Part shown: positions 45,055-55,179 of the stretch, in pieces
How the letters are laid out: each line of letters starts with the position of its first letter
Numbering within the stretch: position 1 is the first letter of the stretch
Origin: Amazonocrinis nigriterrae CENA67
Lineage (GTDB): Bacteria > Cyanobacteriota > Cyanobacteriia > Cyanobacteriales > Nostocaceae
Direction of reading: 5' to 3'
DNA length: 64,000 nt
Assembly: GCF_016056305.1 (NCBI RefSeq)
Contig: NZ_JAECZC010000014.1
Coordinates: 24,989 to 88,988, forward strand
Position numbers and translations under genes: made by a program
The notes under the pieces: generated by a model
Database searches by the model: none
What the model saw: only the letters and a program-made list of their open reading frames with translations
What the model was told of the DNA's origin: nothing

Positions 45055-48000
45055 TTACGACAAAGGCAACTTAATAGTGAAGGTAGATCCTTGTCCTTCG
45101 CCGGGGCTAGTAGCATAAATAGTACCGCCGTGTAATTCTATTAAATGACGCGCGATCGCTAAACCCAATCCTAAACCACTTTGTTTGTGAATACTGCCTG
45201 CTTGACGATAGCGTTCAAAAACGTAGGGCAGAAAGTCAGGGCTGATACCGATACCTGTGTCACTGACTTGTATTAGTGCTGAGTTCTGAGTTCTGAGTTC
45301 TGAGTCAGAAAAGTTGGGATTGGGACACAAACTAAGTCGCACTTCTACTCGTCCCTGTGATGGAGTGAACTTAATAGCGTTCGAGAGTAAATTACCCAGA
45401 ACTTGTAGCAAACGGTTGGTATCACCAAGAATGGGTGGAATTGACTCATCAATAAAAGATTCTAAATGAATACCCTTGTCATTTGCGGATGGATAGGCAG
45501 TTTTAATCGCCATGGCAACAATATGAGCTAAATTGACTCGGCTGATTTCAAGGTGTAATTTGCCTCGGAGAATGCGGGAGATATTCAGCAAGTCTTCTAG
45601 GAGGGTTGCTTGAGATTTAGCATTGCGTTCTATGGTTTCTAAAGCAGTGGCGAAGGTGTTTGCATCGAGTTTTCGAGTCCGCAACAGTCCTGTCCAACCG
45701 ATAATTGCATTGAGTGGCGATCGCAAATCATGAGATACTATAGCCACAAACTCATCTTTAGCTTGGTTAGCTGCCTCAGCTTCGGCACGGGCAGCTTGTT
45801 CGAGTTGCAACAGGTGATCGCGTTCAGCTTCTAACTGCTTGCGATCGTTTATATCTGTACTTGTGCCAAACCACCTGATAACACGTCCTTGCTCATCCTT
45901 CATGGGTAAAGCTCGTGCTAAATGCCAGCGATAAGTGCCGTCACGACTTTGATAGCGGATTTCCTGTTCGTAAGGTTCCCCTGTCTGCAAGGCTTCTGTC
46001 CATGCTTTGATAACTAGTTGGAACTCGTCTGGATGTATAACTGGCTCTATAACTTTTGTCCAGTGAAATTTCATCGCCTGCTCAAGGGTTTGCCCAGTGT
46101 ATTCACACCAGCGCTGATTGACATGCTCGAAGTTGCCGTTAGTATCACAAATCCAGACGAGTTGTGGTATGGCATTTGATAAGTAGCGGTAGCGTTCCTC
46201 ACTTTCGCGTAAAGCTGCTTCAGCACGTTTGCGTTGGGTGAGGTCGAGGACGAAACAAGCGCTATAACCATTTTCCTGTGTACCATCAATGCGAGCAATG
46301 CCCAAGAGAATCGGTACACGCGTGCCATCTTTACGATAATATTCTTTTTCAAAGGGGGTGCAAACTCCAGATATTTGCAGTTCTCGGATTTTTTGCTGGT
46401 CGAAGTCTTGGTATCCTGGAGGTGTCATCCAGTCCCAGCGCATACTTCCGGTTTCCAGTTCTTCACGGGTGTAGCCAAACAAGGAAAGAAAAGCATCGTT
46501 CGCTTCATAGATGCGACCACTGAAGTCACCGAAATAGATGCCAACTACATTGGATTCCACAAGGCGTCTGAACTTGGCTTCGCTTTGGCGTAGTGCGGCT
46601 TCAGCATATTTGCGATCGCTAATATCAGTTGTACTGCCTACTGCTCGTACTATCTGCCCAAAAATATTTCGCGTAATCACTCCTTGATCTAATATATGCA
46701 GATAGTGGTTATCTTTGTGACGCACTCTATACTCAGCTGCATAGCGATTTTGATCAACAGGTATACTCCCAAAGTAGTTACCTAAGCGGTCTCTATCTTC
46801 AACATGGATCTGCTCTTTCCACCATTCATGGGTTGGTTTGGCCTCTTGGGGAGAATAGCCCAAAATTCTTGTTAATCCCTCTGTTCTGTCAACCGTATTT
46901 TTTCCCAGATTCCAGTCATATATTAGACAATTAACTGCTGCTGCTGCTAGTTGGAAACGCTCATTGCTTAAGCGTAGCTGTTCTTCTGTCTGCTTGCGTT
47001 CTGTAATATCAAAGGTTGTACCAATTATCTGACGCGGCGAACCGTCACTATTTCTAGTGAATACAGTATCTCGACTGAAAAACCAGCGCCATTCACTATT
47101 AGCATGTCGCATTCGATACTCATTTTCTGTAATCTCGCCATCCTCAACTGTGAAAACTAGTTGCACATGCATAGGGAATAGAGCTAAATCATCAGGATGC
47201 ATTAACTGTGGTATTATTTCATTACCCATATCCTGAATTTGTTCAGGGGTATAACCAAGTAGGTTATTAACCTGATGATTGATATAAACAGTCCGCTGTT
47301 CAGCTATGTCGTAAACGTATAAAATACCTGGTGTAGTTTCGGCAATACGTTCAATAAATTGCTGGCTCTCCCTTAATCGTTCTTCCGCTTGCTTTTTTTC
47401 AGTCACATCCCGCCAAGAAGCAACAAAGCCATCTCCCATTTTGCTGATCCGAATATCAATGGCTTTGCTGAACTGATGGTTGCTATCAAAGGAAGTACAC
47501 ACCTGTGATTCTTGCACTGATGGCTGACCGGTTTCCACAACTAGGCAAAACTCATCAAACAACTTATTTTTTCGCAGATTGGGGAAAATTTCGCACAATC
47601 CCTTGCTTTGCTGTTCCTCCTGGCTCATCTTGCAAAATTCACAAGTAGCAGCATTCACATAATCTACATGAAAGTCTACGATTTCACCCAAGTGATTGCG
47701 ACTAGCTGAATAAATACCGAAGCAGTCCAGCATATTCTCAACTGAGGTGCGGAAACGTTCCTCACTGGCGTGCAGTTTTTGGCGTAGGCGAGCATTTTTG
47801 ATTGCTGAGTGGATAGTGGAACGCAAACGCTCACCTGTTGTTTGTCCTTTGACTAAATAGTCTTGGACACCACTTTTCATTGCCTGCACAGCTAAGGCTT
47901 CGTTGCCATATCCTGTTAACATGATGGTGGCAGGCATAGCTTCTTTTGCCAAAAGTCGTAATTCTGCCAGAAATTCCAATCCATCGAGATCTGGAAGTAG

Positions 48001-48177
48001 AAAGTCTAATAAAATGGCATCAGGCTGAACCTGCTGACATAAAGCTAACGCTCCTTCTCCTGATTCTTCTTCGAGAATTGTGTAGTTGTGTTCAGTGTCT
48101 TGCAGCAGATAACGGCGGTAAACCTCACGGTCTTCCGGACAATCGTCAATAATTAAAACAGTTAGCGGTTGTGCCAT
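45055..48177 (-). CDS. Receiver / five-PAS histidine kinase
   Basis: In this 1040-residue soluble kinase, residues 1-125 form a receiver (IIDDCPEDREVYR, LLDFLLPDLDGLEF with phospho-Asp, and the Lys of YLVKGQ). Five PAS modules follow between ~140 and ~780, each opened by (R/A)xSExxFR-like linkers; two have RMRHANSEWRW- or YRWHLARALP-type PAC motifs. HisKA is FVAIVSHDLRSPLNAIIGW, followed by HATPase (LGNLLSNAIKF, VSDTGIGIS, GLGLGLAIARH). A heptamer-derived insert (SELRTQNSALIQ) lies in the ATPase domain. It starts 2 nt after the response regulator stop, third in the phytochrome operon. Confidence 0.92.
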   Translation of the reverse strand: MAQPLTVLIIDDCPEDREVYRRYLLQDTEHNYTILEEESGEGALALCQQVQPDAILLDFLLPDLDGLEFLAELRLLAKEAMPATIMLTGYGNEALAVQAMKSGVQDYLVKGQTTGERLRSTIHSAIKNARLRQKLHASEERFRTSVENMLDCFGIYSASRNHLGEIVDFHVDYVNAATCEFCKMSQEEQQSKGLCEIFPNLRKNKLFDEFCLVVETGQPSVQESQVCTSFDSNHQFSKAIDIRISKMGDGFVASWRDVTEKKQAEERLRESQQFIERIAETTPGILYVYDIAEQRTVYINHQVNNLLGYTPEQIQDMGNEIIPQLMHPDDLALFPMHVQLVFTVEDGEITENEYRMRHANSEWRWFFSRDTVFTRNSDGSPRQIIGTTFDITERKQTEEQLRLSNERFQLAAAAVNCLIYDWNLGKNTVDRTEGLTRILGYSPQEAKPTHEWWKEQIHVEDRDRLGNYFGSIPVDQNRYAAEYRVRHKDNHYLHILDQGVITRNIFGQIVRAVGSTTDISDRKYAEAALRQSEAKFRRLVESNVVGIYFGDFSGRIYEANDAFLSLFGYTREELETGSMRWDWMTPPGYQDFDQQKIRELQISGVCTPFEKEYYRKDGTRVPILLGIARIDGTQENGYSACFVLDLTQRKRAEAALRESEERYRYLSNAIPQLVWICDTNGNFEHVNQRWCEYTGQTLEQAMKFHWTKVIEPVIHPDEFQLVIKAWTEALQTGEPYEQEIRYQSRDGTYRWHLARALPMKDEQGRVIRWFGTSTDINDRKQLEAERDHLLQLEQAARAEAEAANQAKDEFVAIVSHDLRSPLNAIIGWTGLLRTRKLDANTFATALETIERNAKSQATLLEDLLNISRILRGKLHLEISRVNLAHIVAMAIKTAYPSANDKGIHLESFIDESIPPILGDTNRLLQVLGNLLSNAIKFTPSQGRVEVRLSLCPNPNFSDSELRTQNSALIQVSDTGIGISPDFLPYVFERYRQAGSIHKQSGLGLGLAIARHLIELHGGTIYATSPGEGQGSTFTIKLPLS
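45278..45303. repeat. STRR heptamers inside the kinase gene
   Basis: About three GTTCTGA units encode part of SELRTQNSALIQ between the N box and the DTGIGI box of the ATPase domain. The length keeps the frame. Confidence 0.85.
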
Positions 48178-48179
48178 GA

Positions 48180-48635
48180 CTACTTGCTAACAGCATCAGG
48201 GAGAATTACAATATCTAACCAATAGGTGATGAAGCCGTGAATAGTCTGTACCAATCTATTGATGTCGATTGGTTTCAAAATATAACTAGCTACACAATAT
48301 CGGTAACATATTTCTACATCTTTTGGGTTAGAAGAGGTGGTAAATACTACCACAGGAATGTGTTTGAAGTCTTCATCCTGCTTGATTTGCTCTAAAATTT
48401 CTCGGCCATCGGTTCCTGGTAAATTTAGATCGAGTAAAATAACTGAGGGGCGGGGGGCGTTTCGCTCATTATAGTAGGGGCCTTTTTGGTAGAGGAAGTC
48501 TAGCGCCTCATCGCCATCGGTACAGCGAAAGACTGGATTGACAACACCTTGCTTATACATGACTCGACACAAGGCTTCAAAGTCTTCGTCGCTGTCTTCT
48601 ATTACTAGCAAAGGTTGGTCGGCGTTGCCAATCAT
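48180..48635 (-). CDS. Single-domain response regulator, Rcp1-like
   Basis: This 151-residue receiver-only protein has the acidic pocket [12 protein letters not shown], phospho-Asp in [13 protein letters not shown], Thr in [10 protein letters not shown] and Lys in YILKPID. Cyanobacterial phytochromes are commonly paired with such Rcp regulators. It lies 4 nt after the bacteriophytochrome stop and 2 nt before the REC/PAS kinase start, so translation is probably coupled. It likely relays phosphate from the phytochrome. Confidence 0.93.
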   Translation of the reverse strand: MIGNADQPLLVIEDSDEDFEALCRVMYKQGVVNPVFRCTDGDEALDFLYQKGPYYNERNAPRPSVILLDLNLPGTDGREILEQIKQDEDFKHIPVVVFTTSSNPKDVEICYRYCVASYILKPIDINRLVQTIHGFITYWLDIVILPDAVSK

Positions 48636-48639
48636 GAAT

Positions 48640-50919
48640 TTAGTCTACTCCCTGCAATGTGAAATAGAAAGTACTACCTTGACCTTGGATTGATTCCACC
48701 CAAATTTTACCTCTATGTCGTTCCACAATTTTTTTAGCGATAGTTAATCCTGCTCCGGTACCACCGCCATATTTGTTCGGCCCGTGCAGTCGTTTAAAAA
48801 TCCGGAAAATCACCTCCAAGTGTTTTTCTCGAATGCCAATGCCGTTGTCTCGCACGTAGAATGTTATGGGTGCAGGTGGATGATCAATATAGCCAATTTC
48901 AATCCATTTTTCGGCTTTGTCATTGTATTTAATAGCATTGGCAATCAAATTGTTAAAGACTTCGCTGATTTGGACGCGATCGCAATACACTGTTGGTAGC
49001 GGTCTTGGAATGCGAATCTCTACTTTCATCTCTTCAATTCGCGGACTTAATAAATCTAAACTTCGTTCTACCACAATATTCAAATCAGTGTGCTGCATGG
49101 AAAGATCCACCCTCCCCAAGCGGGAAAAGTGCAGCAGCGAATCGATTAAATCCTCCATCCGCTGGGTAAGACGAATCAAGGTGAGTAATTTGGCTTTACC
49201 TTCTTCGTTGAGAGTTTCGCCATAGTCTTCAATCAGAAAATTCGAGTAATTGTGAATCCCACGCAGTGGTTCTTTCAAATCATGGGAAGCAATGTAAGCA
49301 AAGGCATCTAATTCATTGTTGCTACGTTCTAATTCGATATTAAGCTGTGCTAATTCATCAGCTTTCTTCAGCACCACGCCAATAATTGCACTTCTCAACT
49401 CCAGCGCTGCATTCACTTCACAATTTTTCCAAGGAAGCGATTTTAACAATACTGTTTCTTTCCATAACTCAAACGATTTGCGAGGTGATAAACGTATACT
49501 ACCGTTTGCAGTCACCTCTACAGGTTTATTCGGGTTTCCTCCCCAATTCACCGTTTGTACCACCTCTGGGCGAAACCACAAAACATAATTTTTTTGACTT
49601 TTAGAAATGGAAAGTGCCATCAACCCACTGGCAACATGCCGCAATTTTTCTGCTTCTGGGTAAACTTGTGCTAATGCATCAGTATAGAAAATATCTTCAT
49701 GCAGGTTTTGATAAATCCATTCCACTAAATTGTGAATATCTTGTTGTTCTGGAGTGTTACCAACATGAAAATACTTACCATTAAAACAAACGGTAGCTCC
49801 TTGAGCATTTACAAGATTTAGCAGATTTGGTTCATGGTTAATTAACCCATCAATAAAGTTATTTTCTAATGACATATACTCTATTAATTTGGCATTAAAA
49901 GATTTCAATTTGATTCTATATTCAGCATCTTCACTATCTTCTTTTACACTCATTTCTAATGATGCCATTCGCGCCAAAAAATCACAAGTATTACGAACTT
50001 CATAGGGAATATATTTAGGAGTTTGGTGATGGCAGGCAATTAGTCCCCACAGCTTTTGGTTTTTCATAATGGAGATTGACATTGATGCTGCTACCCCCAT
50101 ATTATGCATATACTCAATGTGTAAAGGTGAAACACTCCGCAGTACGGATTTACTTAAATCTAAAGGCTGATCAGTTAAAGGGTTATGCATTGGAACAATT
50201 GCTGCTGGTTGATATTTCGCATCCGGTATTAGTCTCAGCCAATTTTCGCTGTAGAGTTTTCTTGCTTGTTGGGGAATATCGGAGGCAGGGTAGTGTAAAC
50301 CTAAATAGGAAGTGAGATATTCCGGCTTCTCTTCAGCAATAACTACGCCATTCCAACTTTCATCAAATCGATAAACCATTACTCGGTCAAAGCCAGTAAT
50401 CTTTTTCACTTCTTTGGCAAGTATCTGACTCACTTCTCTGACATTTGATACTGTCTGCAACCTTGACATTGCCAGTTTTACTAAGTGATAAAATTTAAAG
50501 AAGGCATTATTTTTTTCAGATCCTAAAGGTTCTAATTCTAAAATTAGAATTCCATTAAGGCGATGGATAATCCCATCAAAATTAACTATTCTATCATTAA
50601 TTATTATATTAAAATCAATGGGATTAACTATGGGAAAGTTTTCTGGGGATAAACAATCTTTTAATAAATTTATTTGGTCTGATTCGAGTAAAATACTCAA
50701 ATTTTGATTAAGTAATTGTTCTGGATATAACCCAAATAAATTGAACGTGTTATTGCTGATTTGTAGGATAGTTAAATCTGCTTCTTCTAACGCTAAAAGG
50801 ACTCCATGTGGCTGAATGAAGCCAGGAATGTGAATTGGCTCTCTGTTGCAGTTGCTCAGGTCAACGCTTAAGGGTACAGTAATATCGTTGGTATTCACGT
50901 TCGAGTTCCCATTTAACAA
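48640..50919 (-). CDS. Bacteriophytochrome histidine kinase (biliverdin type)
   Basis: This 759-residue red/far-red photoreceptor has an N-terminal PAS domain with Cys24 in [19 protein letters not shown], the biliverdin attachment site of BphP proteins. GAF (~145-310) has [13 protein letters not shown]. The Cph1-type GAF cysteine is absent ([18 protein letters not shown]). PHY (~330-500) shows the tongue PRKSF. HisKA is [15 protein letters not shown], and HATPase has [18 protein letters not shown] and [11 protein letters not shown]. It heads a three-gene operon with a response regulator and a REC/PAS kinase. The 630 nt upstream gap holds the divergent promoters. Confidence 0.95.
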   Translation of the reverse strand: MLNGNSNVNTNDITVPLSVDLSNCNREPIHIPGFIQPHGVLLALEEADLTILQISNNTFNLFGLYPEQLLNQNLSILLESDQINLLKDCLSPENFPIVNPIDFNIIINDRIVNFDGIIHRLNGILILELEPLGSEKNNAFFKFYHLVKLAMSRLQTVSNVREVSQILAKEVKKITGFDRVMVYRFDESWNGVVIAEEKPEYLTSYLGLHYPASDIPQQARKLYSENWLRLIPDAKYQPAAIVPMHNPLTDQPLDLSKSVLRSVSPLHIEYMHNMGVAASMSISIMKNQKLWGLIACHHQTPKYIPYEVRNTCDFLARMASLEMSVKEDSEDAEYRIKLKSFNAKLIEYMSLENNFIDGLINHEPNLLNLVNAQGATVCFNGKYFHVGNTPEQQDIHNLVEWIYQNLHEDIFYTDALAQVYPEAEKLRHVASGLMALSISKSQKNYVLWFRPEVVQTVNWGGNPNKPVEVTANGSIRLSPRKSFELWKETVLLKSLPWKNCEVNAALELRSAIIGVVLKKADELAQLNIELERSNNELDAFAYIASHDLKEPLRGIHNYSNFLIEDYGETLNEEGKAKLLTLIRLTQRMEDLIDSLLHFSRLGRVDLSMQHTDLNIVVERSLDLLSPRIEEMKVEIRIPRPLPTVYCDRVQISEVFNNLIANAIKYNDKAEKWIEIGYIDHPPAPITFYVRDNGIGIREKHLEVIFRIFKRLHGPNKYGGGTGAGLTIAKKIVERHRGKIWVESIQGQGSTFYFTLQGVD

Positions 50920-50984
50920 TTTGAAGTGGAGTAGAGGTTAGGAGGAGATGAAAAGATGAGGAGATGGGGAGATGGGGGAAGAAT

Positions 50985-51030
50985 AACTAATGACTAATGA
51001 CAAATGACTAATGATAAATGACTAGTGACT
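50985..51030. repeat. STRR (TGACTAA-type) upstream of the phytochrome operon
   Basis: Runs of ACTAATG and ACAAATG heptamer variants lie about 70 nt upstream of the bacteriophytochrome ATG, after GATGAGGAGATGGGGAGATGG repeats. Confidence 0.75.
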
Positions 51031-51549
51031 AACGTTCTATATCGAATGTTAGGATTTTAAACCTTTGTTTTAACAGGGGAGTTTGCTATCTTTCTCCTTG
51101 TTTGGTATTCACAGTTAGCTGCTGTTTTGACCAATAGTTTTCTACAGTCCAAGCATAACTATAGTACAGATGTAGTCAATCCGATTTATAATAATGTTTC
51201 TTGACTGGTTGAACGAGTAGTCCATTATTCCTTTAAAATTGCTGCTTTTTTGCGTAAATCTCTGTTTACAGCAGTGTGAAAAAAAGTTTAAATTTATTAA
51301 CTTAAATTACACTTTTGTGTAAAATACTAAATTGCAAAATTTTCTGTATCAGTAGTTACAAAAATCAGTATTTTGGGAAGTTCCTAGGGCAAGAATAACA
51401 AACACCAGCTATTCCTCTTGAATGAAAGGAATTGTTGAGCAATAACAATAGGCGCGATCGCAGTAAAATTGCCATTGAGATGCTAACTGAGGAAAGACTG
51501 AATAGTTCATTAGTTGTAATTATCTGTTTTCCAACACAATGGAGATTTT

Positions 51550-51954
51550 ATGCAACCTCCTCTACCTCTTGCTGGCTTAAAAATCCTCGTAGTTGATGAT
51601 GACGATGATAGCCGCTTTTACATCACTACCGTATTGGAAGCAGATGGCGCCACCGTCCTTGCAGTTGCATCGGCAGTGGCTGCTCTAGAAGCGCTAAATC
51701 ACTGGCAACCTGATGTCTTTATCTTTGATATTGCCATGCCTGGTGAAGATGGCTACACCCTGATTCGCAAAATCCGTGCAATGACAGCATATAGAGGGGG
51801 AAAAGTCCCCGCAGTTGCTTTAACTGCCTATGCTGATAGTGAGGATCGTATCCGTGCCTTAGAAGCTGGTTTTCAGACTCATGTGCCTAAACCAGTAGAT
51901 CCAAGTGAATTGGTGGAGATTGTAGCAGATGTAGTTGCTTCTTGTAGAAATTAG
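51550..51954 (+). CDS. Single-domain response regulator
   Basis: This 134-residue receiver has acidic residues in VVDDDDDSRFYI, phospho-Asp in VFIFDIAMPGEDGYTLI, Thr in ALTAYAD and Lys in HVPKPVDPSEL. The wording resembles the C-terminal receivers of cyanobacterial hybrid kinases. It is divergent from the phytochrome operon across 630 nt and may take part in the same signalling. GGAG lies about 6 nt before the ATG. Confidence 0.92.
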   Translation: MQPPLPLAGLKILVVDDDDDSRFYITTVLEADGATVLAVASAVAALEALNHWQPDVFIFDIAMPGEDGYTLIRKIRAMTAYRGGKVPAVALTAYADSEDRIRALEAGFQTHVPKPVDPSELVEIVADVVASCRN

Positions 51955-51957
51955 TTC

Positions 51958-52040
51958 GTTGTCAGTTGTCAGTTGTCAGTTGTCAGTTGTCATTAGTTAT
52001 TCTCTCCCTCATCTCCCCCATCTCCCCCATCCCCCATCCT
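51958..52040. repeat. STRR (CAGTTGT)n and CATCTCCC runs
   Basis: Five CAGTTGT heptamers begin 3 nt after the response regulator stop, followed by CATCTCCC-type runs that reach the end of the convergent caspase-like gene. Confidence 0.9.
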
Positions 52041-52041
52041 C

Positions 52042-53289
52042 TCATTTCCTCCAAGAACCGCTTTCACATTTCACCAAACGCTCAAGTATGCCAATATCTT
52101 TTTTATTGCCTGAGTTACGGATTTGCTTTTCTCCAGCAATGTTAATCAATTCCATCTCTAAGCGGTTGATATAAGCTTGCTGTTCGTCGGTTTGAGTTTT
52201 GGCGCTATTCAAATTCTGCAAATTTTGCTTAAAAGGCTTTTGCTTGTCTAATTCAAACTTCTTGACTAAAGAATCGACTACATAGCGCTGTTCTGGACGC
52301 GCTGTCTGTAAAATTTTGCTAATCGGTTGACTCAGAATTGCCAATTGCTGCTGTTGAGAAAATTTGCGCTGCAACCAAGCCTCTGAGGTGGATATGGGCA
52401 AATCTATAGATTCTTCATCTACTTTGGCGAAAGCATGGGCTTCAGCATAGGCTACCCGTCCATCTTTGTTGTAGTCGGCGGAACTCACAGCTTTACCCGT
52501 GCGATCGCGTCCACTTAAACCAGCAAAAAAGCTAGAACTATAATCTCGATAGTCCGCTTCGTTTACCTCTGCTGTACAGCCTACAGAAGGTAGAGTTTTA
52601 ATGGTGGCAAAGAAACCACAACGAGTCTGAAGCGCTACAGGACGTTTAGTATCGCCGCCTTCATAGATAAAATTAGCAAATGAGCCAGAAAAACACTGAG
52701 CCATCATGGTGACAACAGATGTCCGTGTCGGCATTTTGTCTAGCATTTGAGAAAACTGCTTCACACTCAGTTGTGCTTCATTCCACAAATAGAAGGAATT
52801 GTTATCTAAGTCTTGTTTGTTTTTTCCTCCATGTCCTGTGAAGTATAAAAATGAGAGTTGAGAATTTTGCTGTCGTGCTAACTGTTGGAAATAACGTTGT
52901 AAATTACTGAAAGTAGTAGCACCTTTAAGATTAGGAATTTCTGGTTGTTTAAATTGTTCTTCTCCTTGGGGATTGATATAGCGAACAGAAGCTTGTCCAT
53001 CGTTACCATTGGCAAAGAAAATCGAGCTTACTTGCTGTGGGTTGTACCCCATAAATTGCAGAGTGCGCTGAAAGTAAAGTACATTTTTCTCTAAAGCGAT
53101 TTCATTAAAATAAGGCGCACCACCACCACCCACAACCAGAAAATTCGGTGAAGACTGATTATGTTGACAATTATCAGATTTTGGTGGACTGATTTCATCT
53201 TCGGCAAGAGTGCCAGAGCTAGGGAGTAAAATTAGTAAGCCACAGGTAAAACTGGCAAATAAGCGGCGCATTTGGATATTATGCTGCAT
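52042..53289 (-). CDS. Exported caspase-like (clan CD) peptidase with EF-hand
   Basis: The protein has 415 residues. A signal peptide (RRLFASFTCGLLILLPSSGTLA) is followed by the caspase-haemoglobinase fold. The catalytic His153 is in LYFTGHGGKN and Cys199 in VVTMMAQCFSGSF, the dyad of clan CD (C13/C14) peptidases. An EF-hand-like loop DYNKDGRVAYAEA lies at about residue 270. The C-terminal ~100 residues are helical and Gln/Lys-rich. Export and a calcium loop suggest a calcium-tuned periplasmic protease. M7 is an alternative start. No neighbour suggests a substrate. Confidence 0.82.
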   Translation of the reverse strand: MQHNIQMRRLFASFTCGLLILLPSSGTLAEDEISPPKSDNCQHNQSSPNFLVVGGGGAPYFNEIALEKNVLYFQRTLQFMGYNPQQVSSIFFANGNDGQASVRYINPQGEEQFKQPEIPNLKGATTFSNLQRYFQQLARQQNSQLSFLYFTGHGGKNKQDLDNNSFYLWNEAQLSVKQFSQMLDKMPTRTSVVTMMAQCFSGSFANFIYEGGDTKRPVALQTRCGFFATIKTLPSVGCTAEVNEADYRDYSSSFFAGLSGRDRTGKAVSSADYNKDGRVAYAEAHAFAKVDEESIDLPISTSEAWLQRKFSQQQQLAILSQPISKILQTARPEQRYVVDSLVKKFELDKQKPFKQNLQNLNSAKTQTDEQQAYINRLEMELINIAGEKQIRNSGNKKDIGILERLVKCESGSWRK

Positions 53290-53379
53290 TTTTTAATTCA
53301 TCACAGCACCTCTAATATTAAGTTAAAGCACATATTCATCGCATAATTACTTGTAAAAGTCGTTGATCTATGACATTCA

Positions 53380-53411
53380 CCAGTCATCAGTCATCACTCA
53401 TCAGTCATCAC
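53380..53411. repeat. STRR (CATCAGT)n
   Basis: About four CATCAGT/CATCACT heptamers fill the gap between the caspase-like gene start and the CDF gene stop. Confidence 0.85.
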
Positions 53412-53422
53412 AATAAAATAGA

Positions 53423-54325
53423 TTATTCTGCCCTAGATTCAAAGCTAATTTGCTCAGACTGATATGTTGGTGGTTCAACGTGAATTAAAATCCTGACTGG
53501 ATTGAACCGTTCTTCAAGCCGTCTTTCCACTTCTTCAGTGATGCGGTGGGCTGTTTCTACATCTGGTGCATCTACTATTAAATGCATTTCGATGAACACT
53601 TGGCGACCAAGAACACCACGAGAAGCGATATCATGACAGTTAATTACCCCAGGTATAGAAGTTGCGATCGCGTGTATTGCTTCTGGTGCGATCGCCATTT
53701 GGTCTACAAGCCAAGGTAAATTTTCTTTTAAAACTGACCAACCACTCCAAAATACCAATAAAGCCACAGGAAAAGCTAAGACTATATCCAGCCATTGATA
53801 ACCTAGCCAAACTCCTATCAAGCCAGCGATGACGGTAATTGTCACCCAAACATCGCTCATGGTATGTTTCGCATCGGCTATCAAAATGGGACTACCTACC
53901 CGCCTACCTACACTGCGTTCGTAATAGGCGACAAAAATATTTACACCCAAGACAACTAGTAATAACCATAACTCCGGTGGTGATATTTTCACAGGGGCAC
54001 CACCTTTAAGAATTCGCTCAATTGCACCTTGGAGGATTTCAAAGCAGGCGATTCCTAAAAAAGCAGCAATTCCTAAAGCGCCTACAGCTTCAAACTTCTG
54101 GTGTCCGTAAGGATGCTCGCGATCGGGGTATGGTGAAGAAAACTTACTCGCAAATAAGCCTAAAACGTTGTTAGCACTATCTGTCACACTATGCAAAGCA
54201 TCAGCAAGTAAGCTTAAAGAACCTGTCCAATATCCCACTACTGCTTTCAATCCCATCACGAACAGGTTGAGGAATAAGGTGATAATTAAAACCTTTCGCA
54301 CTGTGGCGCGGTTATCGTATGTCAT
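53423..54325 (-). CDS. Cation diffusion facilitator (CDF) transporter
   Basis: This 300-residue membrane antiporter exports divalent metals such as Zn, Fe or Mn in exchange for protons. Six helices carry the metal site: ALHSVTDSANN in helix 2 and IADAKHTMSDVW in helix 5 (both HxxxD). The C-terminal cytosolic domain (VFIEMHLIVDAPDVETAHRI ... ILIHVEP) has the ferredoxin-like fold. The ATG at 54325 is preferred over a TTG six codons upstream. Metal specificity cannot be read with safety. Confidence 0.9.
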   Translation of the reverse strand: MTYDNRATVRKVLIITLFLNLFVMGLKAVVGYWTGSLSLLADALHSVTDSANNVLGLFASKFSSPYPDREHPYGHQKFEAVGALGIAAFLGIACFEILQGAIERILKGGAPVKISPPELWLLLVVLGVNIFVAYYERSVGRRVGSPILIADAKHTMSDVWVTITVIAGLIGVWLGYQWLDIVLAFPVALLVFWSGWSVLKENLPWLVDQMAIAPEAIHAIATSIPGVINCHDIASRGVLGRQVFIEMHLIVDAPDVETAHRITEEVERRLEERFNPVRILIHVEPPTYQSEQISFESRAE

Positions 54326-54343
54326 AGATAATTTGTCACTCAA

Positions 54344-54719
54344 GTTCTATGACTTCTACTGTAAAACTTAAAACAAAATTAAAATGTATCAAAATCTTAC
54401 ACAGTAAGAATTAATTATCTCTATAGTCTTTAAAATATATAGGATTTTATTGAGATTAATTTTGACTAACATTAGCTACAAGCTTGATGATTCATAGTAA
54501 TGGCTTAGTAGATAAGAGCATATTTTTGGCATTAATAGCAGAGAAATTTTAATTAATTAGCTTTGTTTGCAAATCCTTGAGTTAAGTTCACAGTCTTGCT
54601 GAATTTTACATATTACACTAGTACCTCTACGCGTGATTCCTGTTGATATTAGTTCTCTCTACCCAGATCAACTATTCCAGTAAGATAGGTAATTATCAAG
54701 AAGTTTTAATCAATAGCTC
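54344..54719. other. AT-rich intergenic region
   Basis: About 375 nt lie between divergent starts. Nothing is recognisable beyond the promoter regions they must contain. Confidence 0.6.
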
Positions 54720-55073
54720 ATGTCTTCGACTCCTCTCACACTTAACTTAGTTGAAGGTTCTGTTTCCTTCAGTTTTTCACCCCAAGCAGCGCGGGAATTA
54801 AAAGCAGCGATAGATGAATTGATGCAACGGCTGAAAGCTGTCGCTGCTAAAGCCACTCCAGGCAGCACTAAAGCCACTCCCCAGCCTCCCTTAGAATATC
54901 GTTACACTGGGGAAATATTTTTAGAAATTTTCTGTAATCCTAATATCTGGCCTACCCCCTTTGCTGCCAAAGTCCTGCTTACCGTCCGCGATATCAACAT
55001 TCGCCTCACTACAGAAGCTGAACTTACCAGGGTTATTGAAGATGTTAACCAGTATTTAGAGCAAGTGGGGTAA
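54720..55073 (+). CDS. Conserved hypothetical protein
   Basis: This 117-residue soluble protein has no family that I can name. It has an N-terminal strand and helix (PLTLNLVEGSVSFSFSPQAARELKAAIDELMQRLKAV), an Ala/Thr/Pro linker with repeats (KATPGSTKATPQP), and a C-terminal alpha/beta half (YRYTGEIFLEIFCNPNIWPTPFAAKVLLTVRDINIRL). Clean composition and the ATG with a purine-poor leader suggest a real gene. Confidence 0.7.
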   Translation: MSSTPLTLNLVEGSVSFSFSPQAARELKAAIDELMQRLKAVAAKATPGSTKATPQPPLEYRYTGEIFLEIFCNPNIWPTPFAAKVLLTVRDINIRLTTEAELTRVIEDVNQYLEQVG

Positions 55074-55091
55074 TTTGCTCACTGTTGACTA

Positions 55092-55178
55092 GACTTCTTG
55101 CAAAAGTCATTTTTTTCGCGTTCTTCTTAGCGCCTTAGCGTCTTTGCGTGAGACAAAAAAATATTTATGCAAGAGGTC
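55092..55178. repeat. MITE-like element, CTTCTTGCAAAA family, copy 2
   Basis: GACTTCTTGCAAAAG and (complement) GACCTCTTGCATAAA bound an 87 bp element containing TTAGCGCCTTAGCGTCTTTG. TGAGACAAAAAAATATT at the right end is shared with 33298-33442. Confidence 0.75.
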
Positions 55179-55179
55179 T

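Noticed and set aside
48640..50919. Cph1-type phytochrome with phycocyanobilin attached to the GAF domain
   Set aside because: The GAF position reads RSVSPLH without Cys, while Cys24 is in the BphP place.
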